Below are positions 7,147-15,817 of a stretch of DNA of 51,711 nucleotides, in pieces (position 1 is the stretch's first letter; every line of letters begins with the position of its first letter). The notes below the pieces were generated by a model. It worked only from the letters and a program-made list of their open reading frames with translations. It was not told where the DNA came from and ran no database searches. The translations under genes and the position numbers were made by a program. Source of the stretch: a virus; IMG/VR virus record IMGVR_UViG_3300045922_000428, positions 1 to 51,711 of that record; one strand, given 5' to 3'.

Positions 7147-7542
7147 TCAGGCGCGCGGCGTCGGCACCTCGATCCCGGCCCGCCGCATCTGGCAGCGGTA
7201 CCAGGTCGGATAGTGGTTCTTGTGGGACGGCAAGTCCAACTCCGTGAGGATCTCACGGTTGGTCTTGCCCGCGAGGATCATCTCGCGGATCCGAGCGGCC
7301 GTGCTGTCGGCGCGGGCCGTACGGACCTTGCGCTCCTCGCTCTTCTTGGAGGCGGCCGCAACCTTGCGGGCCACATCCATCACGCTCTCCAGGCGCCGGA
7401 TACCGGTCGCCCGGTCCTTGAACTTGGCCACGGCGTTCGCGTTTGCGAACGGGGCCACAATATTGAACGCTTCGACCAGCTGCGGGCCGGTCAGCTCGGC
7501 GATCTGGTCGGCGGTCAGTGCGGCGATCTGCTGGATGTTCAT
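7147..7542 (-). CDS. WYR-module protein, putative DNA-binding regulator (copy 1 of 3)
   Basis: 131 aa, ATG 7542 with GGAGA. The C-terminal 45 residues (IREMILAGKTNREIL, then LDLPSHKNHYPTWYR, then RRAG) match a module that also occurs in the proteins at 39681-40196 and 40308-40916: a helix, a [D/N]xxI helix, and a final Y.x.WYR..[LM]R..G helix. The layout resembles a small helix-turn-helix domain. The N-terminus is a separate helical region. It is the first leftward gene from the divergent promoter, as expected for an early regulator. DNA binding is inferred. Confidence 0.6.
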   Translation of the reverse strand: MNIQQIAALTADQIAELTGPQLVEAFNIVAPFANANAVAKFKDRATGIRRLESVMDVARKVAAASKKSEERKVRTARADSTAARIREMILAGKTNREILTELDLPSHKNHYPTWYRCQMRRAGIEVPTPRA

Positions 7543-7583
7543 GTTGGTCTCCCATATGGCACCGCATCGCGCGGTGTGTGTTC

Positions 7584-7612
7584 TGTATACCCACTTCCAG
7601 CGGCCGTGTAAA
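7584..7612 (-). promoter_or_regulatory. Leftward arm of the divergent early promoter
   Basis: Leftward strand: TTTACA, 17 bp starting CGGCC, then -10 TATACA, about 40 bp upstream of ATG 7542. Its -35 box lies within the inverted repeat 7607-7673. Confidence 0.8.
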
Positions 7613-7673
7613 CAGCTATTTTCATCCGGCCCAAAGATTTTTTGTGTGGTCCGCTTGAAAATAGCTGTTTACA
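7607..7673. promoter_or_regulatory. 18-bp perfect inverted repeat between divergent promoters
   Basis: TGTAAACAGCTATTTTCA at 7607-7624 is the exact reverse complement of 7656-7673, with 31 bp between. Each arm contains the -35 hexamer of one divergent promoter. The pattern suits an operator pair that sets both directions at once, or a shared upstream element. Confidence 0.7.
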
Positions 7674-7696
7674 AGCGGCCCCAAACGTGGTAGGAT
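7668..7696 (+). promoter_or_regulatory. Rightward arm of the divergent promoter
   Basis: TTTACA (7668-7673), 17-bp spacer starting AGCGGCC, TAGGAT (7691-7696). It drives the gene at 7734 and possibly the late block. Confidence 0.8.
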
Positions 7697-7733
7697 GCGC
7701 TCGTTCCAACCACTAACTGGGAGACTGAGGTCC

Positions 7734-8066
7734 GTGACCTTCAACGAACGCAACTACCTGCCGCCCAACGCGCGGCTCTCGCTCTACGTCCATCCGTGGT
7801 CGGCTCGCGACCGCACCTACCTGCGGCTCCCCGACGACGTGTTCTTTATGGACGTGCGGCTCGACAGCTACGCTCGCGCGGTCTATGACCACGCTCGCGC
7901 GCTGATCGCCGCCGGCGCCGTGGACCGAGACGAGTTGTGCGTCTCGGTTACATGGCACAACGGCTGGGGGCCGTTTGAGTGGACGACCATGGACTTCGAC
8001 GACTTTGAGCGTCGCATCGAGCACGGCCAGAGGGTAGAGGAGGTCGCGCCCGACACGGGCGGCTAG
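7734..8066 (+). CDS. Hypothetical protein, first rightward gene
   Basis: 110 aa from GTG 7734 with GAGGT upstream; an upstream in-frame ATG at 7695 would begin inside the -10 box and is rejected. The sequence is rich in Tyr, Trp and Asp (LSLYVHPWSARDRTYLRL, VTWHNGWGPFEWTTMDFDDF) with no membrane segment. I recognise no family. It stands alone between the divergent promoter and a hairpin plus second promoter at about 8.2 kb, so it may be expressed early, apart from the virion genes. Confidence 0.6.
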   Translation: MTFNERNYLPPNARLSLYVHPWSARDRTYLRLPDDVFFMDVRLDSYARAVYDHARALIAAGAVDRDELCVSVTWHNGWGPFEWTTMDFDDFERRIEHGQRVEEVAPDTGG

Positions 8067-8183
8067 ACCTGGCTGGCTGTGTCCTTGGCGCAGGCAAGGC
8101 TTGGCCAAGGACGCATGCCCTGTGGCCATTCTTGCGCGTCCACGGGGCAGTCGGCTCGTGCTGAGCGCCTTGGCTCTATGCTC

Positions 8184-8204
8184 CGCGCCGCGTAGCGCGT
8201 TTTT
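8184..8204 (+). terminator. Possible terminator before the late block
   Basis: CGCGC/GCGCG stem with six-base loop followed by TTTTT, downstream of the 7734-8066 gene. A longer hairpin, GTCCTTGGC paired with GCCAAGGAC, lies shortly before it. The 8067-8183 stretch holds no gene that I can see. Confidence 0.4.
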
Positions 8205-8207
8205 ACG

Positions 8208-8236
8208 TGTACACGCGGCGTCGAACGTGGTAGCCC
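8208..8236 (+). promoter_or_regulatory. Late-block promoter, TGTACA-type
   Basis: TGTACA (8208-8213), 17-bp spacer with CGCGG and AACGTGG, then TAGCCC (8231-8236). The spacer resembles that of the promoter at 7668 (both end in AACGTGG), and the -35 is the same as at 22268. The -10 is weak. Confidence 0.5.
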
Positions 8237-8291
8237 TGCCCCTGGTGCAGGGCGCATGTCCCTCAGCACCTCCACAGAGGGACAACCCAAC

Positions 8292-9521
8292 ATGAGCCTC
8301 CTCAAGAACTTCGGCCCCGCCATCGACCCGGACGGCAACGAGCTCCTGATGCTCGACACGCTGCGTGCCGGTAACGGCTTTCCACAGAACGTCTCCATGG
8401 GTGCGCTGCAGGTCAGCGGAACCCAGATCGGCAATCTGAAGAACCTCATCATCGGTGGGGACTTCAGTGCCAACCCGTGGCAGCGTGGCACGTCGATCGG
8501 CTCGATCACCAACACCCTGACCTACACGGCCGACCGCTGGGCCGCTGTGTCTGGCACTGCCGGTGCCAGCATCACCGTCTCGCGCCAGTCCGACACCACC
8601 ACGCCCGGCGTCCAACACGGGCTGCGCTTCCAGCGTGCGTCGGGTAACACCAACACCTCGCCGCATCGTCTGGTGCAGGTCCTCGAGAGCGCCGTGGCGC
8701 TCCGTGCGCAGGGCCGGCGCGTGGCGCTCAGTTTCCGAGCGTTCCACGGTGCCAACTTCTCGCCCGTCGGTGGCACGCTCAATGTCGTGGTGGCGACAGG
8801 CACCGGCACGGACGAGTCGGCCACATCCTTCGTCGCCGGCACCTGGGCGGGCTACACCGCGCTTCCCACCTTCGTGCCAGTGGGCGCAACCACCCAGATC
8901 CCGGGTCCGAACGCCAACACCATCAGCGGCCTCGAGGGTGGCTTCGGACTCATTCCGGCGTCCTCCGTCGCGCTGCTGCCACGTGAGCAGTACTTCCAGA
9001 TGGTGTTCGACGTGCCCTTCAACGCCACGCAGCTGGGTGTCATGTTCGTCATGAACCCGGTCGGCACGGCCGGCGCCAACGACTGGTACCAGATCAAGGA
9101 TGTGCAGCTTGAGGTGGTGTCGACCACGCAGCCCTTCTCGTCCATGTTCACCAGGCGCTCCGCCGTTGAGGAGAGGCTGCTTGCTCTCCGCTACTTCTGG
9201 CGCCTGAACGAGCCCGAGACGGCTGCTGCCGTGGTCGCCAACGGCATGATTTCCGCCACCAACGCCCAGACGATCCTCATCCCGACCCTTGTGCCCATGC
9301 GCGTACCGCCGACGGTGACCGTGGTCGCTGGCACGTGGCGCTTCAACATCGCGGGCACGCTCACGGCAGTTGCGGGCTTCGCCGGTGGCGCAGCGGCCAC
9401 GCAGACGACTACCGCCATCAACGTGGTGGGGACGGTCACGGCGACGGCAGGCCAGGCCACGCAGCTGGTGTCCGGTGCCTCGGGCTTCGGTGGCCAGATC
9501 AACGCGAATTCGGAACTCTGA
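8292..9521 (+). CDS. Virion surface/fiber-like protein
   Basis: 409 aa from ATG 8292 with AGAGGGAC upstream. After a short N-terminus it has the phage-fiber signature LIIGGDFSANPWQRGT followed by TADRW, then long beta-rich Thr/Ser/Gly/Ala sequence to a Gln/Asn-containing C-terminus. This N-L-I-x-G-D-F...W.RG...Y.ADRW pattern is common in carbohydrate-binding tail or capsid-decorating proteins. Codon use is very GC-rich. It precedes the small terminase. A role in host surface binding is inferred; the tailspike at 33294 is the main receptor-binding candidate. Confidence 0.65.
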   Translation: MSLLKNFGPAIDPDGNELLMLDTLRAGNGFPQNVSMGALQVSGTQIGNLKNLIIGGDFSANPWQRGTSIGSITNTLTYTADRWAAVSGTAGASITVSRQSDTTTPGVQHGLRFQRASGNTNTSPHRLVQVLESAVALRAQGRRVALSFRAFHGANFSPVGGTLNVVVATGTGTDESATSFVAGTWAGYTALPTFVPVGATTQIPGPNANTISGLEGGFGLIPASSVALLPREQYFQMVFDVPFNATQLGVMFVMNPVGTAGANDWYQIKDVQLEVVSTTQPFSSMFTRRSAVEERLLALRYFWRLNEPETAAAVVANGMISATNAQTILIPTLVPMRVPPTVTVVAGTWRFNIAGTLTAVAGFAGGAAATQTTTAINVVGTVTATAGQATQLVSGASGFGGQINANSEL

Positions 9522-9555
9522 GCTACGTGATCGGGCGGATGGGAGGTTAGTCGAC

Positions 9556-9957
9556 ATGGGACTGCGTGGACCGAAACCGGGCACGCCAAGCCCGAACCGT
9601 GGTAAGACGAACCTCTCCGTCCGCCCGTTCTCAGACGCGTTGAATTTGGCAATCAGACGCATCATCGAAAGCGGTCCTGACAAGGGTCGCCGCCGCCTGG
9701 ATGTGATTGCCGAGCGCCTGGCACTTGCTGCCTTGAACGGGGACCCGTGGGCCATCACGGAGGTGGCCAACCGCTTGGACGGCCGTCCCGCGCAGCAGGT
9801 CTACTCGCTTGACCAAAGCGGTAATCAGATGCCCGCATCGCTGGCCATTATGTTCGTGTCGCCCGACGGCAAGACGGCAGTGCCGAGCCAGACTTACTTT
9901 CCACCGACAATCGAGCACGAGCACGTGCCTCACCGTGACGAGGAGCGCGGCCCGTAG
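9556..9957 (+). CDS. Terminase small subunit (putative)
   Basis: 133 aa from ATG 9556 with GGGAGGT. Begins MGLRGPKPGTPSPNRG, a pattern seen at the start of many phage small terminases and related DNA-packaging proteins, followed by a helical body (GRRRLDVIAERLALAALNGDPWAITEVANRLDG). It lies 1.5 kb upstream of the large subunit, with two small structural-type genes and the holin in between. Role: recognise the packaging site and start headful cleavage. The call is by motif and position. Confidence 0.7.
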   Translation: MGLRGPKPGTPSPNRGKTNLSVRPFSDALNLAIRRIIESGPDKGRRRLDVIAERLALAALNGDPWAITEVANRLDGRPAQQVYSLDQSGNQMPASLAIMFVSPDGKTAVPSQTYFPPTIEHEHVPHRDEERGP

Positions 9958-10041
9958 GCCGTCTGAATTCACAGCGTACCCGGTCCTTGCGACCCGTCTG
10001 CAAAAGTTTTGGCAGACACTTCGCTGGTTGAGGAGGCAGAG

Positions 10042-10452
10042 ATGGGACAGACATTGAACACAGTTGACCCGTACTTCAACGCACTGAAGACCGGCGTTGT
10101 TGAGATTCAGAGCGGCGAATCACTTTCCTCGCCTATTTGGATCGGTAACTGGGCGCTGACCGCCATTCGCATGCCGTCCAGTTGGACAGCTGCACCGATC
10201 ACGTTCCAGGCTGCAACATACATTGACCAGAACATCCCGATCGGCTTCGGTCCTGACTCGGACTGGCTCGATATCCACGACGCTCAAGGCGACGAGTCTG
10301 CGTGTTTTGTCGGACCCGCGATGCACGTGGCACTCTGGCACATTGGGCTTCGAGGCAACCTGTACATTCGGATCAGGTCCGGCTTCGCGGCCAGTCCGGT
10401 TGCTCAGGGCGACCTCCGAAAGATCACACTTGTTTTTGGCGGGGTCAGCTGA
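10042..10452 (+). CDS. Hypothetical virion-type protein
   Basis: 136 aa from ATG 10042 with a perfect AGGAGG. Beta-rich, with GESLSSPIWIGNWALTAIRMPSSW and YIRIRSG segments, resembling small beta-sandwich virion decoration proteins in composition. No family named. It ends two bases before the next ATG. Confidence 0.6.
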   Translation: MGQTLNTVDPYFNALKTGVVEIQSGESLSSPIWIGNWALTAIRMPSSWTAAPITFQAATYIDQNIPIGFGPDSDWLDIHDAQGDESACFVGPAMHVALWHIGLRGNLYIRIRSGFAASPVAQGDLRKITLVFGGVS

Positions 10453-10453
10453 C

Positions 10454-11095
10454 ATGAGTGCATCACTTTTTGGTGGACCGTTCGGCGGCCCAGGTTATCG
10501 GACAGCACTGCACCTGCCCTACCGAAATGGAGTTTGGTACGGCACCGATATTGGTTCCGGGGTACGGCTCTCAGATCCGTTGCCGACGGATACAGTGTTC
10601 TTTTTCCCCCTCTTCATTGAGTTTCCGACGCCTATGAAGAGGATTGCTACGGGCGTCGGCACGTCCGTTGCCGGTGCAGTTCTGAGACTCGGCTTGTATG
10701 CGAATCGTACTGACGGCGTTTTGGGGCCGGGAAAAGCTGTCATCACCTCCATGGACGAGTACGACATGGGTCTGACGACACATACAATTATTGCTTTTAA
10801 TTTCAACACGCCCGTCCAACTGCCACGCGGCATATACTGGGGTGCTGCACGTGGGGGCGGCAGCGCGGCTCCGCAGCCGTACGTGGTCAATATCAACCAA
10901 ACCGTTTCAGCGACTTTTACGAGACATCTGGGCGGTATTGACCCCCGACGCGTGTACTTTGGAGGAGCGGGGCTTTCGTTTACTGGGGTATCTGCCCCGC
11001 TCACGTATACGGATCCTTGGCCCGACATGGCTCCGAATGTCACAGTGATAAACACGACACCCGGCAGCGTCGTCATTGCATGGCGGAGGGACTGA
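10454..11095 (+). CDS. Hypothetical beta-rich protein
   Basis: 213 aa from ATG 10454, right after the previous stop. Gly-rich start (LFGGPFGGPGYR) and repeated beta segments with aromatic residues; the pattern suggests a jelly-roll-like virion or fiber-associated protein. No catalytic motif or membrane helix. Adjacent to the other beta-rich gene and the holin. Confidence 0.6.
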   Translation: MSASLFGGPFGGPGYRTALHLPYRNGVWYGTDIGSGVRLSDPLPTDTVFFFPLFIEFPTPMKRIATGVGTSVAGAVLRLGLYANRTDGVLGPGKAVITSMDEYDMGLTTHTIIAFNFNTPVQLPRGIYWGAARGGGSAAPQPYVVNINQTVSATFTRHLGGIDPRRVYFGGAGLSFTGVSAPLTYTDPWPDMAPNVTVINTTPGSVVIAWRRD

Positions 11096-11100
11096 GAACC

Positions 11101-11445
11101 ATGCCTTGGGTGCAGATTGCGGAGCTTTTTTCGGCTGGCGCACTTGCCGGTGTGGCAGGTGCCGTCGCACGTATCGCGCACCCTCGTCGTCGCCGTCTTG
11201 GCAAATGCGTGTTGTGGGAGTTTCCCAGCGCATGTCTGCTCGGTTCTGCGGGCTTTGCGCTCGGGGGCCTGCTTGAATTCAACGAGTATGGTCGGTTTCT
11301 CATCGGGATGGCTTTTGGTTACTTGGGCGTCGCGGCTATTCACGACCTCGTCGTGTCCTTGGTATCATTGCGTATGAAAATGTCTAAGAAGGATGTCGAC
11401 GAGCTCATCATACGTCAATCTTCGGACAAGGATGGTGGCTCATGA
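11101..11445 (+). CDS. Holin (putative, LydA/phage_holin_3-like)
   Basis: 114 aa with three predicted membrane segments (about 9-25, 42-58, 66-88) and a charged C-terminus (KMSKKDVDELIIRQSSDKDGG). The first helix is followed by a basic loop (HPRRRRLGK). Size and topology suit a class I holin, which forms the lethal membrane lesion at the end of infection. It lies just before the large terminase and overlaps its start (ATGA), as holin and terminase are neighbours in T7-like phages. No separate endolysin was found next to it. Confidence 0.7.
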   Translation: MPWVQIAELFSAGALAGVAGAVARIAHPRRRRLGKCVLWEFPSACLLGSAGFALGGLLEFNEYGRFLIGMAFGYLGVAAIHDLVVSLVSLRMKMSKKDVDELIIRQSSDKDGGS

Positions 11446-12809
11446 CAGACGCCACTTCCTCAGAATCACTGAAATTACAGTTTCCTGAAAAGCTCAAAAT
11501 ACTTTTTGAGCCGAAGCGCTACAAGATCCTCTACGGAGGACGTGGCGGCGCCAAGTCTTGGGGTGTTGCTCGTGCGCTTCTTGTACTTGGTGCTCACAAG
11601 AAATTGCGCGTGCTCTGCGCCCGTGAGTTTCAGAACTCAATCCAGGAGTCGGTTCATCACTTGCTTGAGTCTCAGATCAAGTCACTTGGTCTTGGGGCAT
11701 TCTACAACACGACGCAATCAAAGATCACTGGTGTCAACGGTACCGAATTCATTTTTGTGGGTCTGAAGAACAACATCAACAACATCAAGTCCTACGAAGA
11801 TTGCGACATCGTCTGGGTCGAGGAGGCTGCCAACGTCTCTAAGCGCAGTTGGGACGTTTTGATCCCTACGATCCGCAAGGAAGGCAGTGAGATCTGGATC
11901 ACTTTCAACCCCGAACTTGAGACTGACGAGACTTACAGCCGCTTCGTCATGTCACCGCCCGAAGACGCACACGTTGTCATGATCAACTGGCGGGACAATC
12001 CGTGGTTCCCTGAAGTGCTGCGAAAAGAGATGCTGGCGCTGAAGGCTCGGGACCCAGCCTCATGGGTCAATGTGTGGGAGGGTCAGTGCTCGCAGACTAT
12101 CGACGGCGCCGTCTATGCCGTTGAGCTTCTAAAAACTTTGGAGGAGAACCGCCGCACGCGTGTGCCGCACGATCCGTCAAAGCCCGTCTATACTGCGTGG
12201 GACCTTGGACGAAGCGACTCTACCAGCATTTGGTTCATACAGCTTGTCGGCTATGAACGCCGATTTATTGACTACTATTCCACGACAGGGCACACGGCTG
12301 AGCACTTTGTTTCAGTGCTCAACGGTAATCCGGAAACAGGTGCCCATCGTTCAGCCTACCACTACGCCACGCACTACTTGCCGCACGACGCGGCTGCCAA
12401 GACAATACTTCACCCGTTGTCTTTTGAGGGCCAGTTGAAGGCGTTGATGCCGAATTCGCGCACCGTGGTGGTTCCGCAAATCTCGATACACGACGGCATC
12501 AACGCTGTACGTACCATGTTTCCGCGCTGCGTGTTTGACCAAAACTTGACGCAGGACGGTTGGCAAGCACTTTCTCATTACCAGTACGAGGTCAAGGACG
12601 GGCGGCGTTCAAAACTGCCTATGCACAATTGGGCGTCGCATGGTGCAGACGCGTTCAGATACGCCGCGGTTGGATTGCGTGACTACTCGAAGCCTGCCGC
12701 CAGCCAGATCCTCCAGGCGTTGGAGTCTGCAAAGAGACCGCGGGTGTCGCAAGATCTCCAACGCTTCAAGTACGGTGGCGGCGGCAACAGTGATTGGATG
12801 AGCCGATGA
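11442..12809 (+). CDS. terL: Terminase large subunit
   Basis: 455 aa, ATG 11442. Walker A is GGRGGAKS (32-39), with REFQNSIQES typical of the adenine-binding part, Walker B CDIVWVEE (121-128), and a C-terminal RNase H-like nuclease beginning YTAWDLGRSDSTSIW. This is the PBSX/Terminase_3 group. It powers DNA translocation into the prohead and cuts the concatemer. Its stop overlaps the portal start. Confidence 0.95.
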   Translation: MTDATSSESLKLQFPEKLKILFEPKRYKILYGGRGGAKSWGVARALLVLGAHKKLRVLCAREFQNSIQESVHHLLESQIKSLGLGAFYNTTQSKITGVNGTEFIFVGLKNNINNIKSYEDCDIVWVEEAANVSKRSWDVLIPTIRKEGSEIWITFNPELETDETYSRFVMSPPEDAHVVMINWRDNPWFPEVLRKEMLALKARDPASWVNVWEGQCSQTIDGAVYAVELLKTLEENRRTRVPHDPSKPVYTAWDLGRSDSTSIWFIQLVGYERRFIDYYSTTGHTAEHFVSVLNGNPETGAHRSAYHYATHYLPHDAAAKTILHPLSFEGQLKALMPNSRTVVVPQISIHDGINAVRTMFPRCVFDQNLTQDGWQALSHYQYEVKDGRRSKLPMHNWASHGADAFRYAAVGLRDYSKPAASQILQALESAKRPRVSQDLQRFKYGGGGNSDWMSR

Positions 12810-15202
12810 GCGAAAACCTCAGCGCACAAGCTGGTACAGAGGGCGCCCAGCGCGAACGCGATCGTGTTCGCACAGTGTCTAAGCGGCAGAGCGACATGCT
12901 GATGCCGGAGATCAAGGAGCGTTTCAAACAGTGCGAGGAATTCGAGGCTTACACCAGACCTATCAACCTTGACGACCGTCGCTTCTACCACGGCGACGCT
13001 GAAAACTTGTTCCAGTGGCCGCGCGGCGTGCTTCAGGACCGTGGAGAAAAGCGGCCACGTATTACGATCAACAAGACACAACACCACGTTGCGTTGATCA
13101 TCAACGACCAGAAGCAGAACAAGACGTCTATCAAGTATCGTGCAACGGGGTTTGGGGCTACGGCGCAATCGGCCCAGATAAACCAGGCACTTGCCAGACA
13201 CGTGATGGCTCAAAGCAATTTTGAAGACATCATGGACAAGGCATGCGAGTTTCAAGTAGTCGAGGGCATGGCTTACTGGCGTGTGGTCACTGATTACGTC
13301 TCGCCGGACTCGTTTGAACAAGAAATCTACATCCGGCCGATCAAAGATCCCCGGATGGTCTATTTGGATCCAAATATTTCGGCAGACGATGGCTCGGACG
13401 CACGGTTTGGGTTCATTTTCTCAGATGTACCGCGATCACTGTTTGAAGCGGAATATCCAGCCTATCGCAATCTTCTTTCGTACTCCAATACTCTGGGGTC
13501 CGACTTCCAAAACATGTGGTACGACAAACACATCGTGCGTGTGGCTGAGTACTATCGACTCTCAGAGGAGCAGGATGAGTTGATCGAGTACGAGGTCGAG
13601 GACGGTTCAGGTGAACGTCGTGCTGTCCGAGCTTCAAAATTGCCGCGCAAGCTGGTTGAACAATTGAAACAGATGCCGACTTCGCGGGTGCGCGAGATCA
13701 CAACCAATAAGTGTGAGTGGTTCAAGATCGTCGGCGGGCGTGTTATCAAACGTGGCGATTGGCCTGGCGCCTATATTCCGATCGTGCGTGTGCCGGGGAT
13801 CGAGTCTATTATTGACGGAAGGTACGACCGACGCGGCCACGTGCGTATGCTGAAGGATCCTCAACGGGTCTATAACTACTATTCCTCTGCTGGTGTTGAG
13901 ACCGTGGCGCTTCAGTCTCGCACGCCGTACATGGCTTCCGCGAAGGCTATCGAGGGGTACGAGGCCTTGTGGGCATCGGCTAACATCGACAACCCATCCG
14001 TGTTGGTCTATAACTCTTATGATGACGAGGGAAACAAGCTTGAGATGCCGCAGCGCATCGAGGGTCCTCGGATGCCGGAAGCGGTTGTCCAGGGTCTGAT
14101 GATTGCATCAAATGAGATGATGTCAGTTTCGGGCCAGTACCCGGCGCAACTTGGGAAAGACGAACAGGAAGTTTCGGGTGTTGCAATCGCCAAGCGTCAG
14201 CAACAGGGTGACACCTCTACCTACCATTTCATCTCCAAATTGTCCATGGCAATCCGCCATACCGGTGTCATTCTTCTGGATCTTTTTCCCAAGGTCTACG
14301 ACACCGAGCGCGTCATCCAGATTGTTGGAGAAGATGGCACCGAGAGTGCGGTGAAGATTGACCCGATGTTGGATTCCGCGTCCGTTGGGTTGTTCGGCGA
14401 GAACGTGCCTGAAAAAGAAGCCCAGAAGATGCGGCGTCGCGGGATGGTCGAGTTTGCGCTCAATCCGGCAATTGGCAGATACGCGGTTTCGGTGGATGTG
14501 GGTCCGTCTTACAACACCCAACGTCAAGAGGCGTGGAACGCACTCAGCCAGATCATCACACAAAACGCGGACCTTACTGCAATCATCGGCGACCTTGCAC
14601 TCAGGTCCGCGGACTTCCCATTGGCGGACGAGGCTGCGGAGCGGCTGCGCCGTATGGTGCCAGCGCAGGCACTTGGTGACGCTCCGTCGCCGGAGGTAAC
14701 CGCGCTGCAACAGCAGGTGCAAAACCTCACGTCAAGCCTTGCTGCGGCTATCCAGGCGCTTGGAGACAAGGCTGCTGACGTCAAGCGGGACCAGGAGAAG
14801 GTCCAAGTTGAAGTCTATAAAGCTGAGACCGACCGCTTGAAGACTATGTTGGATCAGTTGAACCCGGAAGCGTTGCGAGCTTTGATCACGACGACTGTGG
14901 TCGAGGCGTTGAGCACGTCGTTGCAAGACGTGAAGCGCACGACCGAGGCTTTCCTGGCGCCGCCTGAGCTGCCGCCGAATATTCCGGCTGAACTTGGACA
15001 GCCAGAACCTGAGCCATCGACACCGGGTCCGCTTGCAGACCAGGTTGCCCAGGAGCTGGATCAGAGTCTCATTGAAGCCAACGCTATGCCTGCAGGTGAT
15101 GCCAACAACGTGCTTGCGGGCATGCGGCAGGCGCCCGACGGCAAGTGGTACCTGCCGGATCCGCAGCGACCCGGTCAGTATCTTGAAGTTTCGAAAGGAT
15201 GA
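12806..15202 (+). CDS. Portal protein, P22 gp1-like
   Basis: 798 aa from ATG 12806, overlapping the terL stop; a TTG twelve bases upstream is less likely. Contains the P22-type portal segments NLDDRRFYHGDAENLFQWP, RPRITINKTQHHVALIINDQ, IYIRPIKDPRMVYLDP and a long helical barrel region towards the C-terminus (about 610-720). The length is close to P22 portal plus an extra tail. The last 25 residues hold the motif DGKWY-x-PDP-x-RPG-x-YL, which is repeated at the end of the next gene product. Confidence 0.92.
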   Translation: MSENLSAQAGTEGAQRERDRVRTVSKRQSDMLMPEIKERFKQCEEFEAYTRPINLDDRRFYHGDAENLFQWPRGVLQDRGEKRPRITINKTQHHVALIINDQKQNKTSIKYRATGFGATAQSAQINQALARHVMAQSNFEDIMDKACEFQVVEGMAYWRVVTDYVSPDSFEQEIYIRPIKDPRMVYLDPNISADDGSDARFGFIFSDVPRSLFEAEYPAYRNLLSYSNTLGSDFQNMWYDKHIVRVAEYYRLSEEQDELIEYEVEDGSGERRAVRASKLPRKLVEQLKQMPTSRVREITTNKCEWFKIVGGRVIKRGDWPGAYIPIVRVPGIESIIDGRYDRRGHVRMLKDPQRVYNYYSSAGVETVALQSRTPYMASAKAIEGYEALWASANIDNPSVLVYNSYDDEGNKLEMPQRIEGPRMPEAVVQGLMIASNEMMSVSGQYPAQLGKDEQEVSGVAIAKRQQQGDTSTYHFISKLSMAIRHTGVILLDLFPKVYDTERVIQIVGEDGTESAVKIDPMLDSASVGLFGENVPEKEAQKMRRRGMVEFALNPAIGRYAVSVDVGPSYNTQRQEAWNALSQIITQNADLTAIIGDLALRSADFPLADEAAERLRRMVPAQALGDAPSPEVTALQQQVQNLTSSLAAAIQALGDKAADVKRDQEKVQVEVYKAETDRLKTMLDQLNPEALRALITTTVVEALSTSLQDVKRTTEAFLAPPELPPNIPAELGQPEPEPSTPGPLADQVAQELDQSLIEANAMPAGDANNVLAGMRQAPDGKWYLPDPQRPGQYLEVSKG

Positions 15203-15207
15203 CGCTC

Positions 15208-15402
15208 ATGACCTCGCACAAAAAAGACGACGACAACAAGGACAAGAAGAACCACAAAGAACGGCGGTTGGAGGACATGGCCGACCACGAGCTTGAGCTT
15301 TTGATGGCTGAGCATGCTTCGATCGGTCTCCGCCAGGCAAAGGACGGGAAGTGGTACATGCCCGACCCGAATCGTCCCGGCCGCTATCTTCAACTTTTGT
15401 GA
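15208..15402 (+). CDS. Small protein sharing its C-terminal motif with the portal
   Basis: 64 aa from ATG 15208, with AAAGGA nine bases upstream; an ATG at 15199 overlaps the portal stop but lies too close to that site. The N-terminus is very Lys/Asp-rich (KKDDDNKDKKNHKERR). The C-terminus reads RQAKDGKWYMPDPNRPGRYLQ, matching the end of the portal over about 20 residues. Unknown function; the shared tail suggests both bind the same partner. Confidence 0.75.
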   Translation: MTSHKKDDDNKDKKNHKERRLEDMADHELELLMAEHASIGLRQAKDGKWYMPDPNRPGRYLQLL

Positions 15403-15414
15403 GGAGTACGTGTT

Positions 15415-15735
15415 ATGAAACAACGTGCTGCACACATGTTGGTGGCCAAGATGGCTCGCGACATGGCCTGTGAGATCTACGAAGATTGCGCAAGGGACAA
15501 CGTCTTCCGGAAGCTCAATCCGAACATGGAAGATTTTGTCGAACGTACCTATGGGTCGCTTCTGGACCAAGCTCGGCAGGTTCTGGCGGCTATGCTCCAG
15601 CGTGATGATATCGGCGACCTCCTCAAGAACCAGATTTACGAGGCCCTGTGTCTCGACGAAATGTTCCAACGCCCGGCCAATGTGGTCGTACCGCAGAGTG
15701 GCCGAGAGGCGCGAGAAATGCTGACCAAGCACTGA
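15415..15735 (+). CDS. Hypothetical head-assembly-region protein
   Basis: 106 aa, ATG 15415 with GAGGAG. All-helical, with a compact mix of hydrophobic and charged residues; no coiled-coil repeat of note. It lies between portal and scaffold, where small assembly or internal head proteins are common. Not recognised. Confidence 0.65.
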   Translation: MKQRAAHMLVAKMARDMACEIYEDCARDNVFRKLNPNMEDFVERTYGSLLDQARQVLAAMLQRDDIGDLLKNQIYEALCLDEMFQRPANVVVPQSGREAREMLTKH

Positions 15736-15817
15736 GCTGTCCGCGAACAATCGCGGCTGAGGGCTTCCTGGGCGGCCCAAGCAAAACGCCCTGCGCAGAG
15801 AGAAGGTGTTTGAAACA

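Noticed and set aside
8067-8183. Possible structured RNA gene
   Set aside because: The GTCCTTGGC/GCCAAGGAC stem is a simple hairpin; I could not build a tRNA or known riboswitch fold from it.
7713-9770. 685-codon minus-strand open frame
   Set aside because: It is antisense to three rightward genes with good starts; its Arg/Gly/His-rich composition is typical of a GC-rich shadow frame.
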